64,000 bases of DNA from Parazoarcus communis SWub3 = DSM 12120. GTDB taxonomy: Bacteria; Pseudomonadota; Gammaproteobacteria; Burkholderiales; Rhodocyclaceae. The notes beneath the pieces were generated by a model, which made no database searches, was not told the origin of the DNA, and saw only the letters and a program-made list of their open reading frames with translations. Shown here in pieces: positions 8,202-18,291 of this stretch. The position numbers and the translations under genes were made by a program. Position 1 is the first letter of the stretch. Each line of letters opens with the position of its first letter. The DNA lies in contig NZ_QKOE01000016.1 in the NCBI RefSeq assembly GCF_003226565.1, positions 1-64,000 on the forward strand, written 5' to 3'.

Positions 8202-9662
8202 TCAATCACCGCGCCCATTGCGCAGGCGCTCAGCCTGTTGCACCCAGAGATCGGCCTTCTCGATCCGCAGCGGGCGCGGATCGAACTGAGGCTGCAGTCG
8301 ACCCTGCTTACGCTGCGCTTCGTAATCCTTTAGCGCCAGCAAGGCGGGCTTCTGCAGGAACAGGATGGCGACGATGTTGAGCCAGGCCATGATCCCCACG
8401 CCGATATCGCCCAGCCCCCAGGCCAGATCGCTGGTACGTACGCATCCGTAGAGCGCCGACGCAATCAGGGCCACCCGCAGCAGAAACAGCAGCAACTCGG
8501 AGTGGGCGTTGCGCATCAGATAGGCCAGGTTGGTCTCGGCGATGTAGTAGTAGGCCAGCACCGTCGTGAAGGCGAAGAAGAACAGCGCGACAGCCACGAA
8601 GACACTGCCAAAGCCCGGCAACACCGACTCCATCGCGGCCTGAGTGTAGCCAGTGCCGACCGCGATACCGGCCAGGCCGGTGAACACCGGCGCCCCATCC
8701 GCCCCGGTGACATTGTAGGTGCCGGCGATCAGGATCATGAAGGCGGTCGCCGAGCACACGAACAGCGTATCCACATATACGGAGAAGGCCTGTACCAAAC
8801 CCTGCGCCGCGGGGTGGGGCACCTCGGCCGCAGCAGCAGCATGCGGGCCAGAGCCCTGCCCCGCCTCGTTGGAGTACACACCGCGCTTCACCCCCCACTG
8901 GATCGCCAGTCCGATCATCGCGCCAAAGCCTGCCTCGATGCCGAAGGCCGAGGACAGGATCAGACCGATCACTGCGGGCAACTTCTCGATGTTGAGTGCG
9001 ACCACCACGCAGGCGGCCAGGATGTAGCCCAGCGCCATGAAAGGCACCACCACCTGTGTCACCTGGGCAATGCGCCGCACCCCACCGAACACGATCAGCC
9101 CGAGCAGGATCACGATGATCGTGCCCGTCACCGCCTGGTCAACACCGAAGGCATTGTTCATCGCTGCTGCGATACTGTTGGTCTGCACCCCAGGCAGCAA
9201 CAGGCCATTGGCCAGCACGGTCGCCACGGCAAACACAATGGCGTAGCTGCGCCAGCCCAGGCCGGTCTCGATGTAATAAGCCGGGCCACCGCGATACAGG
9301 CCCCGATACTTGGTCTTGTAGATCTGCCCCAGCGTGGACTCGATATAGGCAGTCGAGGCACCGAGAAAAGCCACCATCCACATCCAGAACACCGCACCCG
9401 GGCCACCAAAGGCAATCGCCGTTGCCACCCCGGCGATGTTCCCGGTACCGACGCGGCCGGACAGCGCAATGGTCAGTGCCTGGAAGGACGACACCCCGGC
9501 GTCGGAGCTACGGCCCTGAAACATCTGCCGCACCATCTCACGAAAATGCCGCACCTGCAGGAAGCGCGTACGCAAGGAAAAGAACAGGCCAACCGCCAGG
9601 CAAAGATAGACCAGCGCCGGACTCCACACCCAGGCATTGATTGCATTGACCCACTGTTCCAT
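8202..9662 (-). CDS. Sodium:alanine/glycine symporter (AGCS family)
   Basis: A polytopic inner-membrane carrier that takes up alanine, glycine or a related amino acid with sodium. The 486-residue product has about eleven hydrophobic segments and the family signature regions SSFQALTIALSGRVGTGNIAG and GVKRGVYSNEAGQGSGPHAAAAAE. I chose the ATG opening MEQWVNAINAWVW because AAGGG lies about ten bases upstream and the AGCS fold starts there; the open frame extends further upstream but that part looks non-coding. The substrate is not resolved. Confidence 0.93.
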   Translation of the reverse strand: MEQWVNAINAWVWSPALVYLCLAVGLFFSLRTRFLQVRHFREMVRQMFQGRSSDAGVSSFQALTIALSGRVGTGNIAGVATAIAFGGPGAVFWMWMVAFLGASTAYIESTLGQIYKTKYRGLYRGGPAYYIETGLGWRSYAIVFAVATVLANGLLLPGVQTNSIAAAMNNAFGVDQAVTGTIIVILLGLIVFGGVRRIAQVTQVVVPFMALGYILAACVVVALNIEKLPAVIGLILSSAFGIEAGFGAMIGLAIQWGVKRGVYSNEAGQGSGPHAAAAAEVPHPAAQGLVQAFSVYVDTLFVCSATAFMILIAGTYNVTGADGAPVFTGLAGIAVGTGYTQAAMESVLPGFGSVFVAVALFFFAFTTVLAYYYIAETNLAYLMRNAHSELLLFLLRVALIASALYGCVRTSDLAWGLGDIGVGIMAWLNIVAILFLQKPALLALKDYEAQRKQGRLQPQFDPRPLRIEKADLWVQQAERLRNGRGD

Positions 9663-9789
9663 GGCCGGGCGCCCTTCATCTTCGTCGAAACGCCCGATTG
9701 TAAAACGCACGTGACAAAGGCGGACACTCGGAAACCACTTAATCCAGCCCCGTCCTCGAAGAGCCCCGAAGAAAATCGGGGGCATGCGC

Positions 9790-10710
9790 TCAGCGCGCGC
9801 GCAAGAGCGGGCCGTCGCGATACGCCATGCCGGCCCGCTCCAGCTCGCCGACCAGCCAGCTGGCCAGGGCATCGGCCGACAGGCCGAGGAAGCGTTCATT
9901 GGCCTCACGGTACAGCGGCACGGCCTGCAGGTGGGCCGGCAAGTCATCGAGCGCCATACTGCGGACATCCATCAGCGAAAAGCTCATGCAGGCACGGATT
10001 GCATTGCGCGCCATCCGCGCACCATCGTCCTCGAACGCGCGCAGGCGGGCGAAGGCGCGCTCCAGTGCAGCATCGAAATCAGAGAAGGGCGCCCCATGTC
10101 CGGGGATCACCGCATCCACCGCCAGCCGGCCGATCGCCTCCAGCGTGCGTCGTGCCGCGCCCAGGCCATCGCCCGTACCGAGCACGTCGGCAAACAGGAT
10201 GCCGAAACCGTCGCGCCACAACGCGTCACCAGAGATCAGGATACGACGCTCCGGGTTGTAGTAGGCGAGCGCGTCCATATCATGCCCGGGCACTGCCAGC
10301 GCCTGCCACTCCAGCTCCCCCCCAAGGAAACGGTCACCCGCCTCCAGCCCGCGGCTCGCCACGAAGCGGTCGCCGGATTGCGCCGCTGTCCGCAGCAACA
10401 GCGCATCCTCGTCCCACGCCTCCACCGCGGCGACCATGCCGGCCGGCACCACGATATCGCAGGCAAACGCGCGTGCCAGCGACGCATTGCCGCCGATATG
10501 ATCAGAGTGGGAATGGGTATTGATCAACTGTCGCAAGCGCCGTCCATCGAGCCCGGCACGCACCAGCTCCACCGTTTGCGCCGCATGGCTGACATAGCCG
10601 GAATCGATCAGCGTGGCTTCATCGCCATCGAGCAGCAGGATATTGTTGGCCGACAGCCAGCCCCGCTCAAAAACCCGGATGCTGGCCGGAAAACGAAGCG
10701 CGGCGCTCAA
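9790..10710 (-). CDS. MBL-fold metallo-hydrolase with C-terminal helical domain
   Basis: About 306 residues. The metal-binding signature THSHSDHIGG is intact, followed by PGHDMDALAYY and a late PGHGAPF histidine, giving a full dinuclear site. A C-terminal winged-helix-like region (SFSLMDVRSM, ASWLVGELERAG) resembles LACTB2-type hydrolases. The likely start is TTG, overlapping the stop of the upstream DUF1289 gene (TTGA) with GGCGAGGG just before it; the frame remains open upstream but there it is antiparallel-free overlap with the DUF1289 genes in another frame. Substrate unknown. Confidence 0.85.
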   Translation of the reverse strand: MSAALRFPASIRVFERGWLSANNILLLDGDEATLIDSGYVSHAAQTVELVRAGLDGRRLRQLINTHSHSDHIGGNASLARAFACDIVVPAGMVAAVEAWDEDALLLRTAAQSGDRFVASRGLEAGDRFLGGELEWQALAVPGHDMDALAYYNPERRILISGDALWRDGFGILFADVLGTGDGLGAARRTLEAIGRLAVDAVIPGHGAPFSDFDAALERAFARLRAFEDDGARMARNAIRACMSFSLMDVRSMALDDLPAHLQAVPLYREANERFLGLSADALASWLVGELERAGMAYRDGPLLRAR

Positions 10711-10892
10711 TCGCTGCCCTCGCCGACTTGAGCGGCAACATTGGGTGGCAAGGGCACGGGTGCGGGCGTGTCGTCGGCGGGTGCCGGCGTGGGGATGCCG
10801 TTGATCTCGTCGGCCGTGCGCCCGCAGCCCAGGCACACGCCGGCGTCCCAGTCGATCATGCACACCCCGACACAGAGCGCATCGCTGCTCAT
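10707..10892 (-). CDS. Small DUF1289 domain-containing protein
   Basis: A 61-residue protein starting MSSDALCVGVCMIDWDAG with the cysteine pattern C-x3-C followed by CLGCGRTADEI, typical of DUF1289 proteins, which probably bind zinc or a cluster. The C-terminal third is rich in proline and alanine. Start and stop overlap both neighbours by four bases or fewer, so this is the middle of a tightly coupled trio. Function unknown. Confidence 0.8.
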   Translation of the reverse strand: MSSDALCVGVCMIDWDAGVCLGCGRTADEINGIPTPAPADDTPAPVPLPPNVAAQVGEGSD

Positions 10893-11089
10893 GCTGCAGC
10901 CTCCGACGCCAGTGGCGCGAGACCGAGCAGCTCGCGACGCTCGGCGACCGCGGCCAGAATGACGCGCTTGTCGTCGTCGCTCGCCCGGCTCCAGCAGGTG
11001 ATTTCGGCAATGCTGCGCTGACAGCCCTCGCACCAGCCCGTATCCGGATCCATCCGGCAGATGTTGATGCAGGGGGAAGTCACGCTCAT
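10889..11089 (-). CDS. Small DUF1289 domain-containing protein
   Basis: A 66-residue protein, SPCINICRMDPDTGWCEGCQ being the diagnostic four-cysteine segment (C-x3-C ... C-x2-C), followed by the usual RSIAEITCWS helix and a charged C-terminal helix. It overlaps the second DUF1289 gene by four bases and starts 17 bases after the stop of hmgL, so all may share a transcript. Its biochemical role is not known. Confidence 0.85.
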   Translation of the reverse strand: MSVTSPCINICRMDPDTGWCEGCQRSIAEITCWSRASDDDKRVILAAVAERRELLGLAPLASEAAA

Positions 11090-11106
11090 GTCCTGTCGTC
11101 CGTCGT

Positions 11107-12039
11107 CTATTCGTTCAATACGGCCTTGGCCCGTTTGGCCAGTACCGCCCGTGCGACCCGGGAGGCGGGTTCGCGTCCAAGTTGCGCGCTGATCCACGCG
11201 GCGATGTCCACCAGGCCATCGAGATCGACACCGGTCTCGATTCCCATGCCGTGCAGCAACCAGACTACATCCTCGGTCGCCACATTGCCGGATGCACCTG
11301 CCGCATAAGGGCAACCGCCCAGACCACCAATCGAGGCATCGAACACCGCGACGCCCATCTGCAGGGAGGCATGAATGTTGGCGACTGCCATGCCATAAGT
11401 GTCGTGGTAATGCCCGGCCAGACGCGCTACCGCGACCCGCTTCATCACGGCCTCAAGCATGCGCTGCACGCTTGTCGGGTTGCCAGACCCGATGGTATCG
11501 CCGAGCGAGACTTCATAACACCCCATCGAAATCAGGGTTTCTGCCACCTCGGCCACCTTGACCGGATCAATCTCGCCTTCGTAAGGACACCCCACCACAC
11601 AGGACACATAACCACGCACTCGCACCCCGGCAGCCTGCGCCGCTTCGGTAACGGGGCGAAAACGCGCCAGCGATTCGGCAATCGAGCAATTGATGTTCTT
11701 CTGGCTGAAGGATTCGGACGCGGCACCGAACACCGCCACCTCCCTGGCCCCCGCCGCCAGCGCAGCTTCGAAGCCCTTCAGGTTGGGCGTGAGTACCGGA
11801 TAGTCGACACCAGACGCTGAGCCGGCCAATACCCGGCCCAGCACCTCGGCGTTGTCCCCCATCTGCGGCACCCACTTGGGCGACACGAAGGACGTGGCCT
11901 CGATCGATCTCAAGCCGGCCGCGGCCAGCCTGCGGATCAGTTCGACCTTGGTGTCGGCTGGAACCAAGACCTTTTCGTTCTGCAAGCCGTCGCGTGGCCC
12001 GACCTCGACGATCTTCACCCTGTTCGGCATTGCTGTCAT
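11107..12039 (-). CDS. liuE: Hydroxymethylglutaryl-CoA lyase
   Basis: Cleaves HMG-CoA to acetoacetate and acetyl-CoA, the last step of leucine breakdown. The 310-residue TIM-barrel protein shows the HMGL-like features [34 protein letters not shown] (metal-binding histidines) and [15 protein letters not shown] (active-site cysteine loop). The chosen ATG (MTAMPNRV) is preceded by AGGAGGGG seven bases upstream. It is separated from the other liu genes by an inserted pair on the opposite strand. Confidence 0.95.
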   Translation of the reverse strand: MTAMPNRVKIVEVGPRDGLQNEKVLVPADTKVELIRRLAAAGLRSIEATSFVSPKWVPQMGDNAEVLGRVLAGSASGVDYPVLTPNLKGFEAALAAGAREVAVFGAASESFSQKNINCSIAESLARFRPVTEAAQAAGVRVRGYVSCVVGCPYEGEIDPVKVAEVAETLISMGCYEVSLGDTIGSGNPTSVQRMLEAVMKRVAVARLAGHYHDTYGMAVANIHASLQMGVAVFDASIGGLGGCPYAAGASGNVATEDVVWLLHGMGIETGVDLDGLVDIAAWISAQLGREPASRVARAVLAKRAKAVLNE

Positions 12040-12211
12040 CTCTAACCCCTCCTGCATAAAAGCGCTGCACGACAAACAGGCAACAATGCTGTTACCATAA
12101 AAAAATTATGCATCCAGGCTATACGTCGAAGTCGGCCAGCCCCGGTGCAAAAAACTCGCCTACCAGGTATCTGCCTTGTCATCCACGCGCCATTCATCTT
12201 ACGCTCAGCCT

Positions 12212-12814
12212 ATGACGATCAGCATTGACTTCGAAGGAATGATCAAGCACGTGCACGTCTTTCTGCGCCGGTTTCGTGTCATCGAACACGGAACACTCGA
12301 TGGCGTCAAAGCTATCGTGGTGCACCAGACCGACTCTCCGACCGCGGAGTCCACCTTTAACGCCTACCTGTCTGGTGGAAACGGTGCCCACTTCCTGATC
12401 GACAAGGACGGCCGGATTTACCAGACCGCTAGCCTGCTCAAGCGTTGTTATCACGTCGGAAGGCTGATTAAGTCGCGCTGCCTGGAACTCACCCCAAACT
12501 CCTGTTCCGACCCTAACTTGGCCAAAATCAAGGCCCTGGGCTGGTCGGCCCGGATCAATGAAATCGACCGCATAGAACGACAGAAACCCTATCCCGATCG
12601 CTTCCCTGTCAACAGCGACTCACTAGGCATCGAACTGGTTGGCCGCCACATCGATGACAAGAGCTTCGAGATGGTAACTTCCGCACAGAATGCGTCGCTA
12701 CGTTGGCTGCTCGACGCACTCTATGACTCCTTCTCAATCGGGGCCGATGACACCTTCCGCCACCCCGCGATCTCCTACAAGAACCCGGGTGAGGCCGCGG
12801 GGGCGAGATGGTAG
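12212..12814 (+). CDS. N-acetylmuramoyl-L-alanine amidase-like protein without signal peptide (possible antibacterial effector)
   Basis: An Amidase_2/PGRP-fold enzyme predicted to cut the muramyl-peptide bond of peptidoglycan. The zinc and catalytic positions are recognisable: VVHQTDS (first histidine), AHFLIDKDG, YHVG, GIELVGRH and the late FRHPAISYKNPGEA. A start 36 bases upstream is also possible; neither has a clear ribosome site. No signal peptide or membrane segment is visible, so the protein would need a dedicated route to the periplasm. It overlaps a downstream lipoprotein gene by seven bases. The pair resembles an interbacterial amidase effector with a periplasmic immunity protein; no type VI secretion gene is nearby, so this is inference. 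Confidence 0.75.
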   Translation: MTISIDFEGMIKHVHVFLRRFRVIEHGTLDGVKAIVVHQTDSPTAESTFNAYLSGGNGAHFLIDKDGRIYQTASLLKRCYHVGRLIKSRCLELTPNSCSDPNLAKIKALGWSARINEIDRIERQKPYPDRFPVNSDSLGIELVGRHIDDKSFEMVTSAQNASLRWLLDALYDSFSIGADDTFRHPAISYKNPGEAAGARW

Positions 12815-13257
12815 CGACGTCATCCAAACAGGCTCATCCTCCAGCGGGCCTCAGGCAAGCAACCTCGGTAACACCCACCATTGCCTTAGGCCTGACGCTG
12901 TTCCTCAGCGGCTGCGCAAGCATGTTGCCCATCGACAGCACACTACCGTCCCTGAGCGAGGTTTTCATCAAGGACTTCCGTTCCCTCGAACCTGAAGCCT
13001 GCACCACCGCCGACGTGGCCCTGAGCCATTCCGACGCACTGGCCTTCTTCCAACGAGCTCGCACTCTGAGTCGTGCAGAAGTTGAAGACAACTACCCGAC
13101 CGCACCCTGCTTCGTAGAAGGCACGCTTAGAGCGGATGGTCAACTTTGCGATTGGCGCATCAGCGCGGCTGCGACCGGCTTCATCCACTGCGACGGCGCC
13201 ACGCCACACGAGTGGTATTTCGCCTGCGACGACTGTAGCGACCTGTTGGTCAAATAG
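12808..13257 (+). CDS. Putative lipoprotein paired with the amidase
   Basis: A 149-residue protein with a long N-region, a hydrophobic stretch and the lipobox LSGC (lipidated C36), so probably anchored in the outer or inner membrane facing the periplasm. The mature part holds several cysteines (EACTTAD, APCFVEG, QLCDW, HCDG, ACDDC) that could form disulfides. Its ATG lies inside the last codons of the amidase gene, implying co-translation. Periplasmic location next to a cell-wall amidase suggests immunity or inhibitor function. The family is not one I can name. Confidence 0.75.
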   Translation: MVATSSKQAHPPAGLRQATSVTPTIALGLTLFLSGCASMLPIDSTLPSLSEVFIKDFRSLEPEACTTADVALSHSDALAFFQRARTLSRAEVEDNYPTAPCFVEGTLRADGQLCDWRISAAATGFIHCDGATPHEWYFACDDCSDLLVK

Positions 13258-13355
13258 GTTTAGGTTTGAGCCGTGCTGGCGCCCGAAACTCGACACTCGT
13301 AGCGGTCAAGTGCTTCGCGTCTAGCGGAGGCCCATTTGCATAATCGACTGGACAC

Positions 13356-15359
13356 TTAGCCAGACACCTTCTCCAGCTCAACCAGCTCAGCACCATCACC
13401 CACCTGATCGCCTACCGCAAAGCGGAAAGCCTTTACCGTCCCTGCTACAGGCGCAGTAATGGTGTGCTCCATCTTCATCGCCTCCAGGATCAGCAGTGGT
13501 GCGCCTTTCTCCACCTTGGCGCCGACCGCTGCCACCAGTGCAATCACCTTGCCCGGCATCGGCGCAAGCAGACCGCCCTCTGCGCCACCACCATCGCCAC
13601 CGTGATGCAGGGGATCCACTGCGGCCAGCTGCCACGCACGCCCCTGGGCAAACACATGCCGGCGGCCAGCCGCCGCGATCACGGTCGCATCCATGCGGGT
13701 ACCGTCAAGTTCGACGCGCAGCAGGCCGCGCGGATTCAGCTCGCCACGCGCCATCACGCTGCGGCCCTCCACCGTCAGCTGGTAGCCATCGCCCAGATAG
13801 GCCACGGTGACCGAACGCTCAACCTCCCCGACCCGGAACATCAGATTGCGCCGCGTCGTGGCATTGAGCCGCCAGCCATCGCGGGCATGCCACGGCGACA
13901 GCGGATCGCTACCCCGCGACGCGAACCTGAGGGCACGCTCGCGCTCACGCAGCAACTCGGCCAGCGCGGCGATGTGGAAGACCTCATCCGGCACCGTCTC
14001 GCCTTCCGGAAACAGATAGGTCCTTTCGCGCTCGATCAGCCCGGTATCGAGGTCTGCGCCTGCGAAAGCCGGGCAGGCAGTGAGCCGTGACAAGAAGTCG
14101 ATATTGTTCGCAACGCCCACGACACGATAGTCGGCCAGCGCCTGCAGCATGCGGGCCAGGGCGCGGTCACGGTTGATGTCCCAGACGATGAGCTTGGCAA
14201 TCATCGGGTCATAGTGCGGGCTGATCTCGTCGCCCTCTTCCACCCCGGTATCGACCCGCACATGCAGGCCCTCGGCAGGCGGCGCCAGATGCACCAGTTG
14301 CCCGGTGGACGGCAGGAAGCCCTTGGCCGGGTCTTCGGCATAGATGCGCGCTTCCAGCGCGTGGCCACGGATCTGCAACTGCTCCTGAGCCAGCGGCAGC
14401 GGTTCGCCAGACGCCACCCGCAGTTGCCACTCGACCAGATCCAGGCCGGTGATCATCTCGGTGACCGGATGTTCGACCTGCAGCCGGGTGTTCATCTCCA
14501 TGAAATAGAAGCTGCCGTCCTGGTTGGCAATGAACTCCACCGTGCCGGCACCCACGTAGCCCACTGCCCGCGCCGCTTCGACCGCGGCCTGGCCCATCGC
14601 TGCGCGACGCTCGGGCGTCATGCCGGGTGCGGGGGCCTCTTCCAGCACCTTCTGGTGACGGCGCTGCACCGAGCAGTCGCGCTCGAACAGGTACACCACA
14701 TTGCCCTGGGTGTCGCCGAATACCTGAATCTCGATGTGGCGCGGCCGGGTGATGTACTTCTCCACCAGCACGTGATCGTCGCCGAAACTCGAACTGGCTT
14801 CACGCTTGCACGAGGCCAGCGCATCAATGAAATCGGCGGACTGCTCGACCAGGCGCATGCCCTTGCCACCGCCACCGGCAGCCGCCTTGATCAGCACCGG
14901 GTAGCCGATCGCATCGGCCTGCTGATGCAGGTAGGCGGGGTCCTGATTGTCGCCGTGATAACCCGGGGTCAGCGGGACACGGGCCGCCTCCATCAACTTC
15001 TTGGCCTCGGACTTCGAGCCCATTGCGCGGATGGCCGACACCGGCGGGCCGATGAACACCAGCCCCTCGCGCTCGCAAGCCTCGCAGAAATCCTCGTTCT
15101 CGGACAGGAAACCGTAGCCCGGGTGAATGGCCTGAGCGCCGGTCGCCTTGGCCGCGGCAATGATCTTGTCGATCACAAGATAGCTCTCGCGCGCGGCCGC
15201 CGGCCCGATCGCCACCGCCTCGTCGGCCAGACGCACATGGCGGGCATTGGCATCAGCGTCGGAATACACCGCCACGGTACGGATACCCATACGCCGGGCC
15301 GTCTTGATGACGCGGCAGGCAATCTCTCCGCGGTTTGCAACCAGGATCTTGTTGAACAT
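13356..15359 (-). CDS. liuD: 3-methylcrotonyl-CoA carboxylase, biotin-containing alpha subunit
   Basis: ATP-dependent carboxylation of biotin and carrier of the carboxyl group for 3-methylcrotonyl-CoA in leucine degradation. 667 residues: biotin carboxylase domain (FNKILVANRGEIACRV; ATP loop AAAGGGGKGM; EMNTRLQVEHPVTEM), a linker domain, and a C-terminal biotinyl domain with EAMKMEH, the biotinylated lysine being K629. The start MFNKIL has GGAGA about ten bases upstream. A propionyl-CoA carboxylase subunit is excluded mainly by the liuC/liuB neighbours. Confidence 0.95.
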   Translation of the reverse strand: MFNKILVANRGEIACRVIKTARRMGIRTVAVYSDADANARHVRLADEAVAIGPAAARESYLVIDKIIAAAKATGAQAIHPGYGFLSENEDFCEACEREGLVFIGPPVSAIRAMGSKSEAKKLMEAARVPLTPGYHGDNQDPAYLHQQADAIGYPVLIKAAAGGGGKGMRLVEQSADFIDALASCKREASSSFGDDHVLVEKYITRPRHIEIQVFGDTQGNVVYLFERDCSVQRRHQKVLEEAPAPGMTPERRAAMGQAAVEAARAVGYVGAGTVEFIANQDGSFYFMEMNTRLQVEHPVTEMITGLDLVEWQLRVASGEPLPLAQEQLQIRGHALEARIYAEDPAKGFLPSTGQLVHLAPPAEGLHVRVDTGVEEGDEISPHYDPMIAKLIVWDINRDRALARMLQALADYRVVGVANNIDFLSRLTACPAFAGADLDTGLIERERTYLFPEGETVPDEVFHIAALAELLRERERALRFASRGSDPLSPWHARDGWRLNATTRRNLMFRVGEVERSVTVAYLGDGYQLTVEGRSVMARGELNPRGLLRVELDGTRMDATVIAAAGRRHVFAQGRAWQLAAVDPLHHGGDGGGAEGGLLAPMPGKVIALVAAVGAKVEKGAPLLILEAMKMEHTITAPVAGTVKAFRFAVGDQVGDGAELVELEKVSG

Positions 15360-15426
15360 TGCTATACGTCTCCAACCACGACTGTGTTGTTCTCGGGCAT
15401 CAGGATGCGAGGGTTCGGCCCTGCCC

Positions 15427-16218
15427 CTATTCCTGCGGCACCCAGGCCGCTGGCCGCTTGGCAAGGAAAGCGTCAAGTCCTTCGCGCGCCTCGGGTGTGG
15501 CACGCAGACTGGAGATGCGGCGCGCCGTATCCTCAACCACCGTATCGCTGACCGGACGGTTGGCCACGGCGCGGATCAGATCCTTGGCCGCGGCCTGCGA
15601 CCTTGGCCCGCCCTGCAGCAGGGCACCGACCACGGCAGCCACTTCGGTATCAAGCGCGGCCTCGTCGGCCACCACTTCATGCACCAGCCCGATCGCTGCA
15701 GCGCGCAGGGCATCAATGCGCTCGGCCGTCTGAAAGTAGCGGTAGGCCTGACGCTCGCCGATGGCGCGGATCACATAAGGACTGATTGCCGCCGGGATGA
15801 TGCCGAACTTGACCTCGGAGGTCGCGAACACCGCCCGCTCGGCCGCCACACAGATGTCGCAGGCCGACGCCAGCCCCATGCCGCCACCCAGCGCCGCACC
15901 ATGCACCCGGGCAATGGTCGGCTTGTTCATTTCGGCCAGCGTCCGCAGCATGCCGGCAAGCTTCATCGCGTCGGCGAAGTTGTCGGCCTCGCTGGCCTCG
16001 CCCGCGGCCTTCATCCAGTTGAGGTCGGCGCCGGCAGAGAAGCTCTTGCCACGCCCGGCCAGCACCACCACTCGTACGCTGTCGTCGCCATCCAGCGCAC
16101 GGCAGGCGGCGGTCAGGTCGGCAATCAGTTGTGCGTTGAAGGCGTTGTGCACCTCGGGGCGGTTCATCCACACGGTGGCCACACCTGCGTCGCGCAGGAT
16201 CTCAAGGGTTTCGTACAT
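15427..16218 (-). CDS. liuC: Enoyl-CoA hydratase family, probable methylglutaconyl-CoA hydratase
   Basis: Hydrates 3-methylglutaconyl-CoA to HMG-CoA. The 263-residue crotonase-fold protein has FSAGADLNWMK and HGAALGGGMGLASACD, the two oxyanion-hole segments. The start MYETLEI has GAGGAG eight to nine bases upstream. It lies between the two carboxylase subunit genes, 20 bases after liuB and 67 before liuD, the classic liuBCD order, which supports the specific substrate. Confidence 0.93.
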   Translation of the reverse strand: MYETLEILRDAGVATVWMNRPEVHNAFNAQLIADLTAACRALDGDDSVRVVVLAGRGKSFSAGADLNWMKAAGEASEADNFADAMKLAGMLRTLAEMNKPTIARVHGAALGGGMGLASACDICVAAERAVFATSEVKFGIIPAAISPYVIRAIGERQAYRYFQTAERIDALRAAAIGLVHEVVADEAALDTEVAAVVGALLQGGPRSQAAAKDLIRAVANRPVSDTVVEDTARRISSLRATPEAREGLDAFLAKRPAAWVPQE

Positions 16219-16238
16219 GTCGTCGTCTCCTCGCACCC

Positions 16239-17846
<1,608 letters not shown>

Positions 17847-18291
17847 GTCTCCCCGTCCCTTGTTGGTTTGCGCAGCGATTCCGGCCACCATCGGCCGGAA
17901 TCAACGCCAGCGGACCAGGCTTGCCCTGTCTGCTTGCTGATGAGCGAAGACTAGCGGTACGTGGGAAACAAGGAGGGACAAGGGGGTTGCCGATCGTGCC
18001 AATCATGCTCACGATCGGCAACAGCAGCAGGCCCCGGACTTTTCGACACGCTGCAGAACACGCCCCCCGCCTCAAGAGGCGCGGCGGCCAGCATCGAACC
18101 ACGAGGCACGCCGTCGCGTTACACCACCAGACAGACGCCATCGACAGCCCCCGCGATCAAGCCATTCGTCGAACCGCAGATAAACAAGGATAATCCATGG
18201 TTTGCCCCCTGCTGGCCGTGACGCCAGCCAACAACCGAAGCTGCCCGCCCCGGTAAGGCGAGGTAGATGACTGAAGGCCACATAATCCGCC
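17847..18291. other. 445-bp divergent intergenic region
   Basis: It separates liuB (leftward) from the NYN gene (rightward) and contains a perfect inverted repeat (17986-18022). Otherwise no convincing gene is visible. A short stretch around 18085-18130 superficially resembles tRNA on the minus strand but does not fold into a complete cloverleaf by eye. Promoters for both flanking genes are expected here but no strong -35/-10 pair stands out. Confidence 0.6.
17986..18022. promoter_or_regulatory. Perfect 13-bp inverted repeat upstream of liuB
   Basis: Arms GTTGCCGATCGTG and CACGATCGGCAAC flank an 11-base spacer. There is no T-run on either side, so a terminator is unlikely. It lies about 140-176 bases upstream of the liuB start and about 270 bases before the NYN gene. 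It could be an operator for an unknown regulator or an mRNA hairpin in the liuB leader. Confidence 0.55.

Noticed and set aside
8502-10523. A 673-codon plus-strand open frame across the symporter and the MBL gene
   Set aside because: It spans two real minus-strand genes and their gap, with histidine/arginine-rich, low-complexity translation and no ribosome site.
14214-15551. A 445-codon plus-strand frame opposite liuD
   Set aside because: Antisense shadow of a strongly conserved biotin carboxylase; the translation has no recognisable features.
18080-18150. tRNA-like sequence on the minus strand (GGTTCGATG with a D-arm-like GGTGTAACGC)
   Set aside because: I could not form an acceptor stem and an anticodon arm together; probably chance resemblance.
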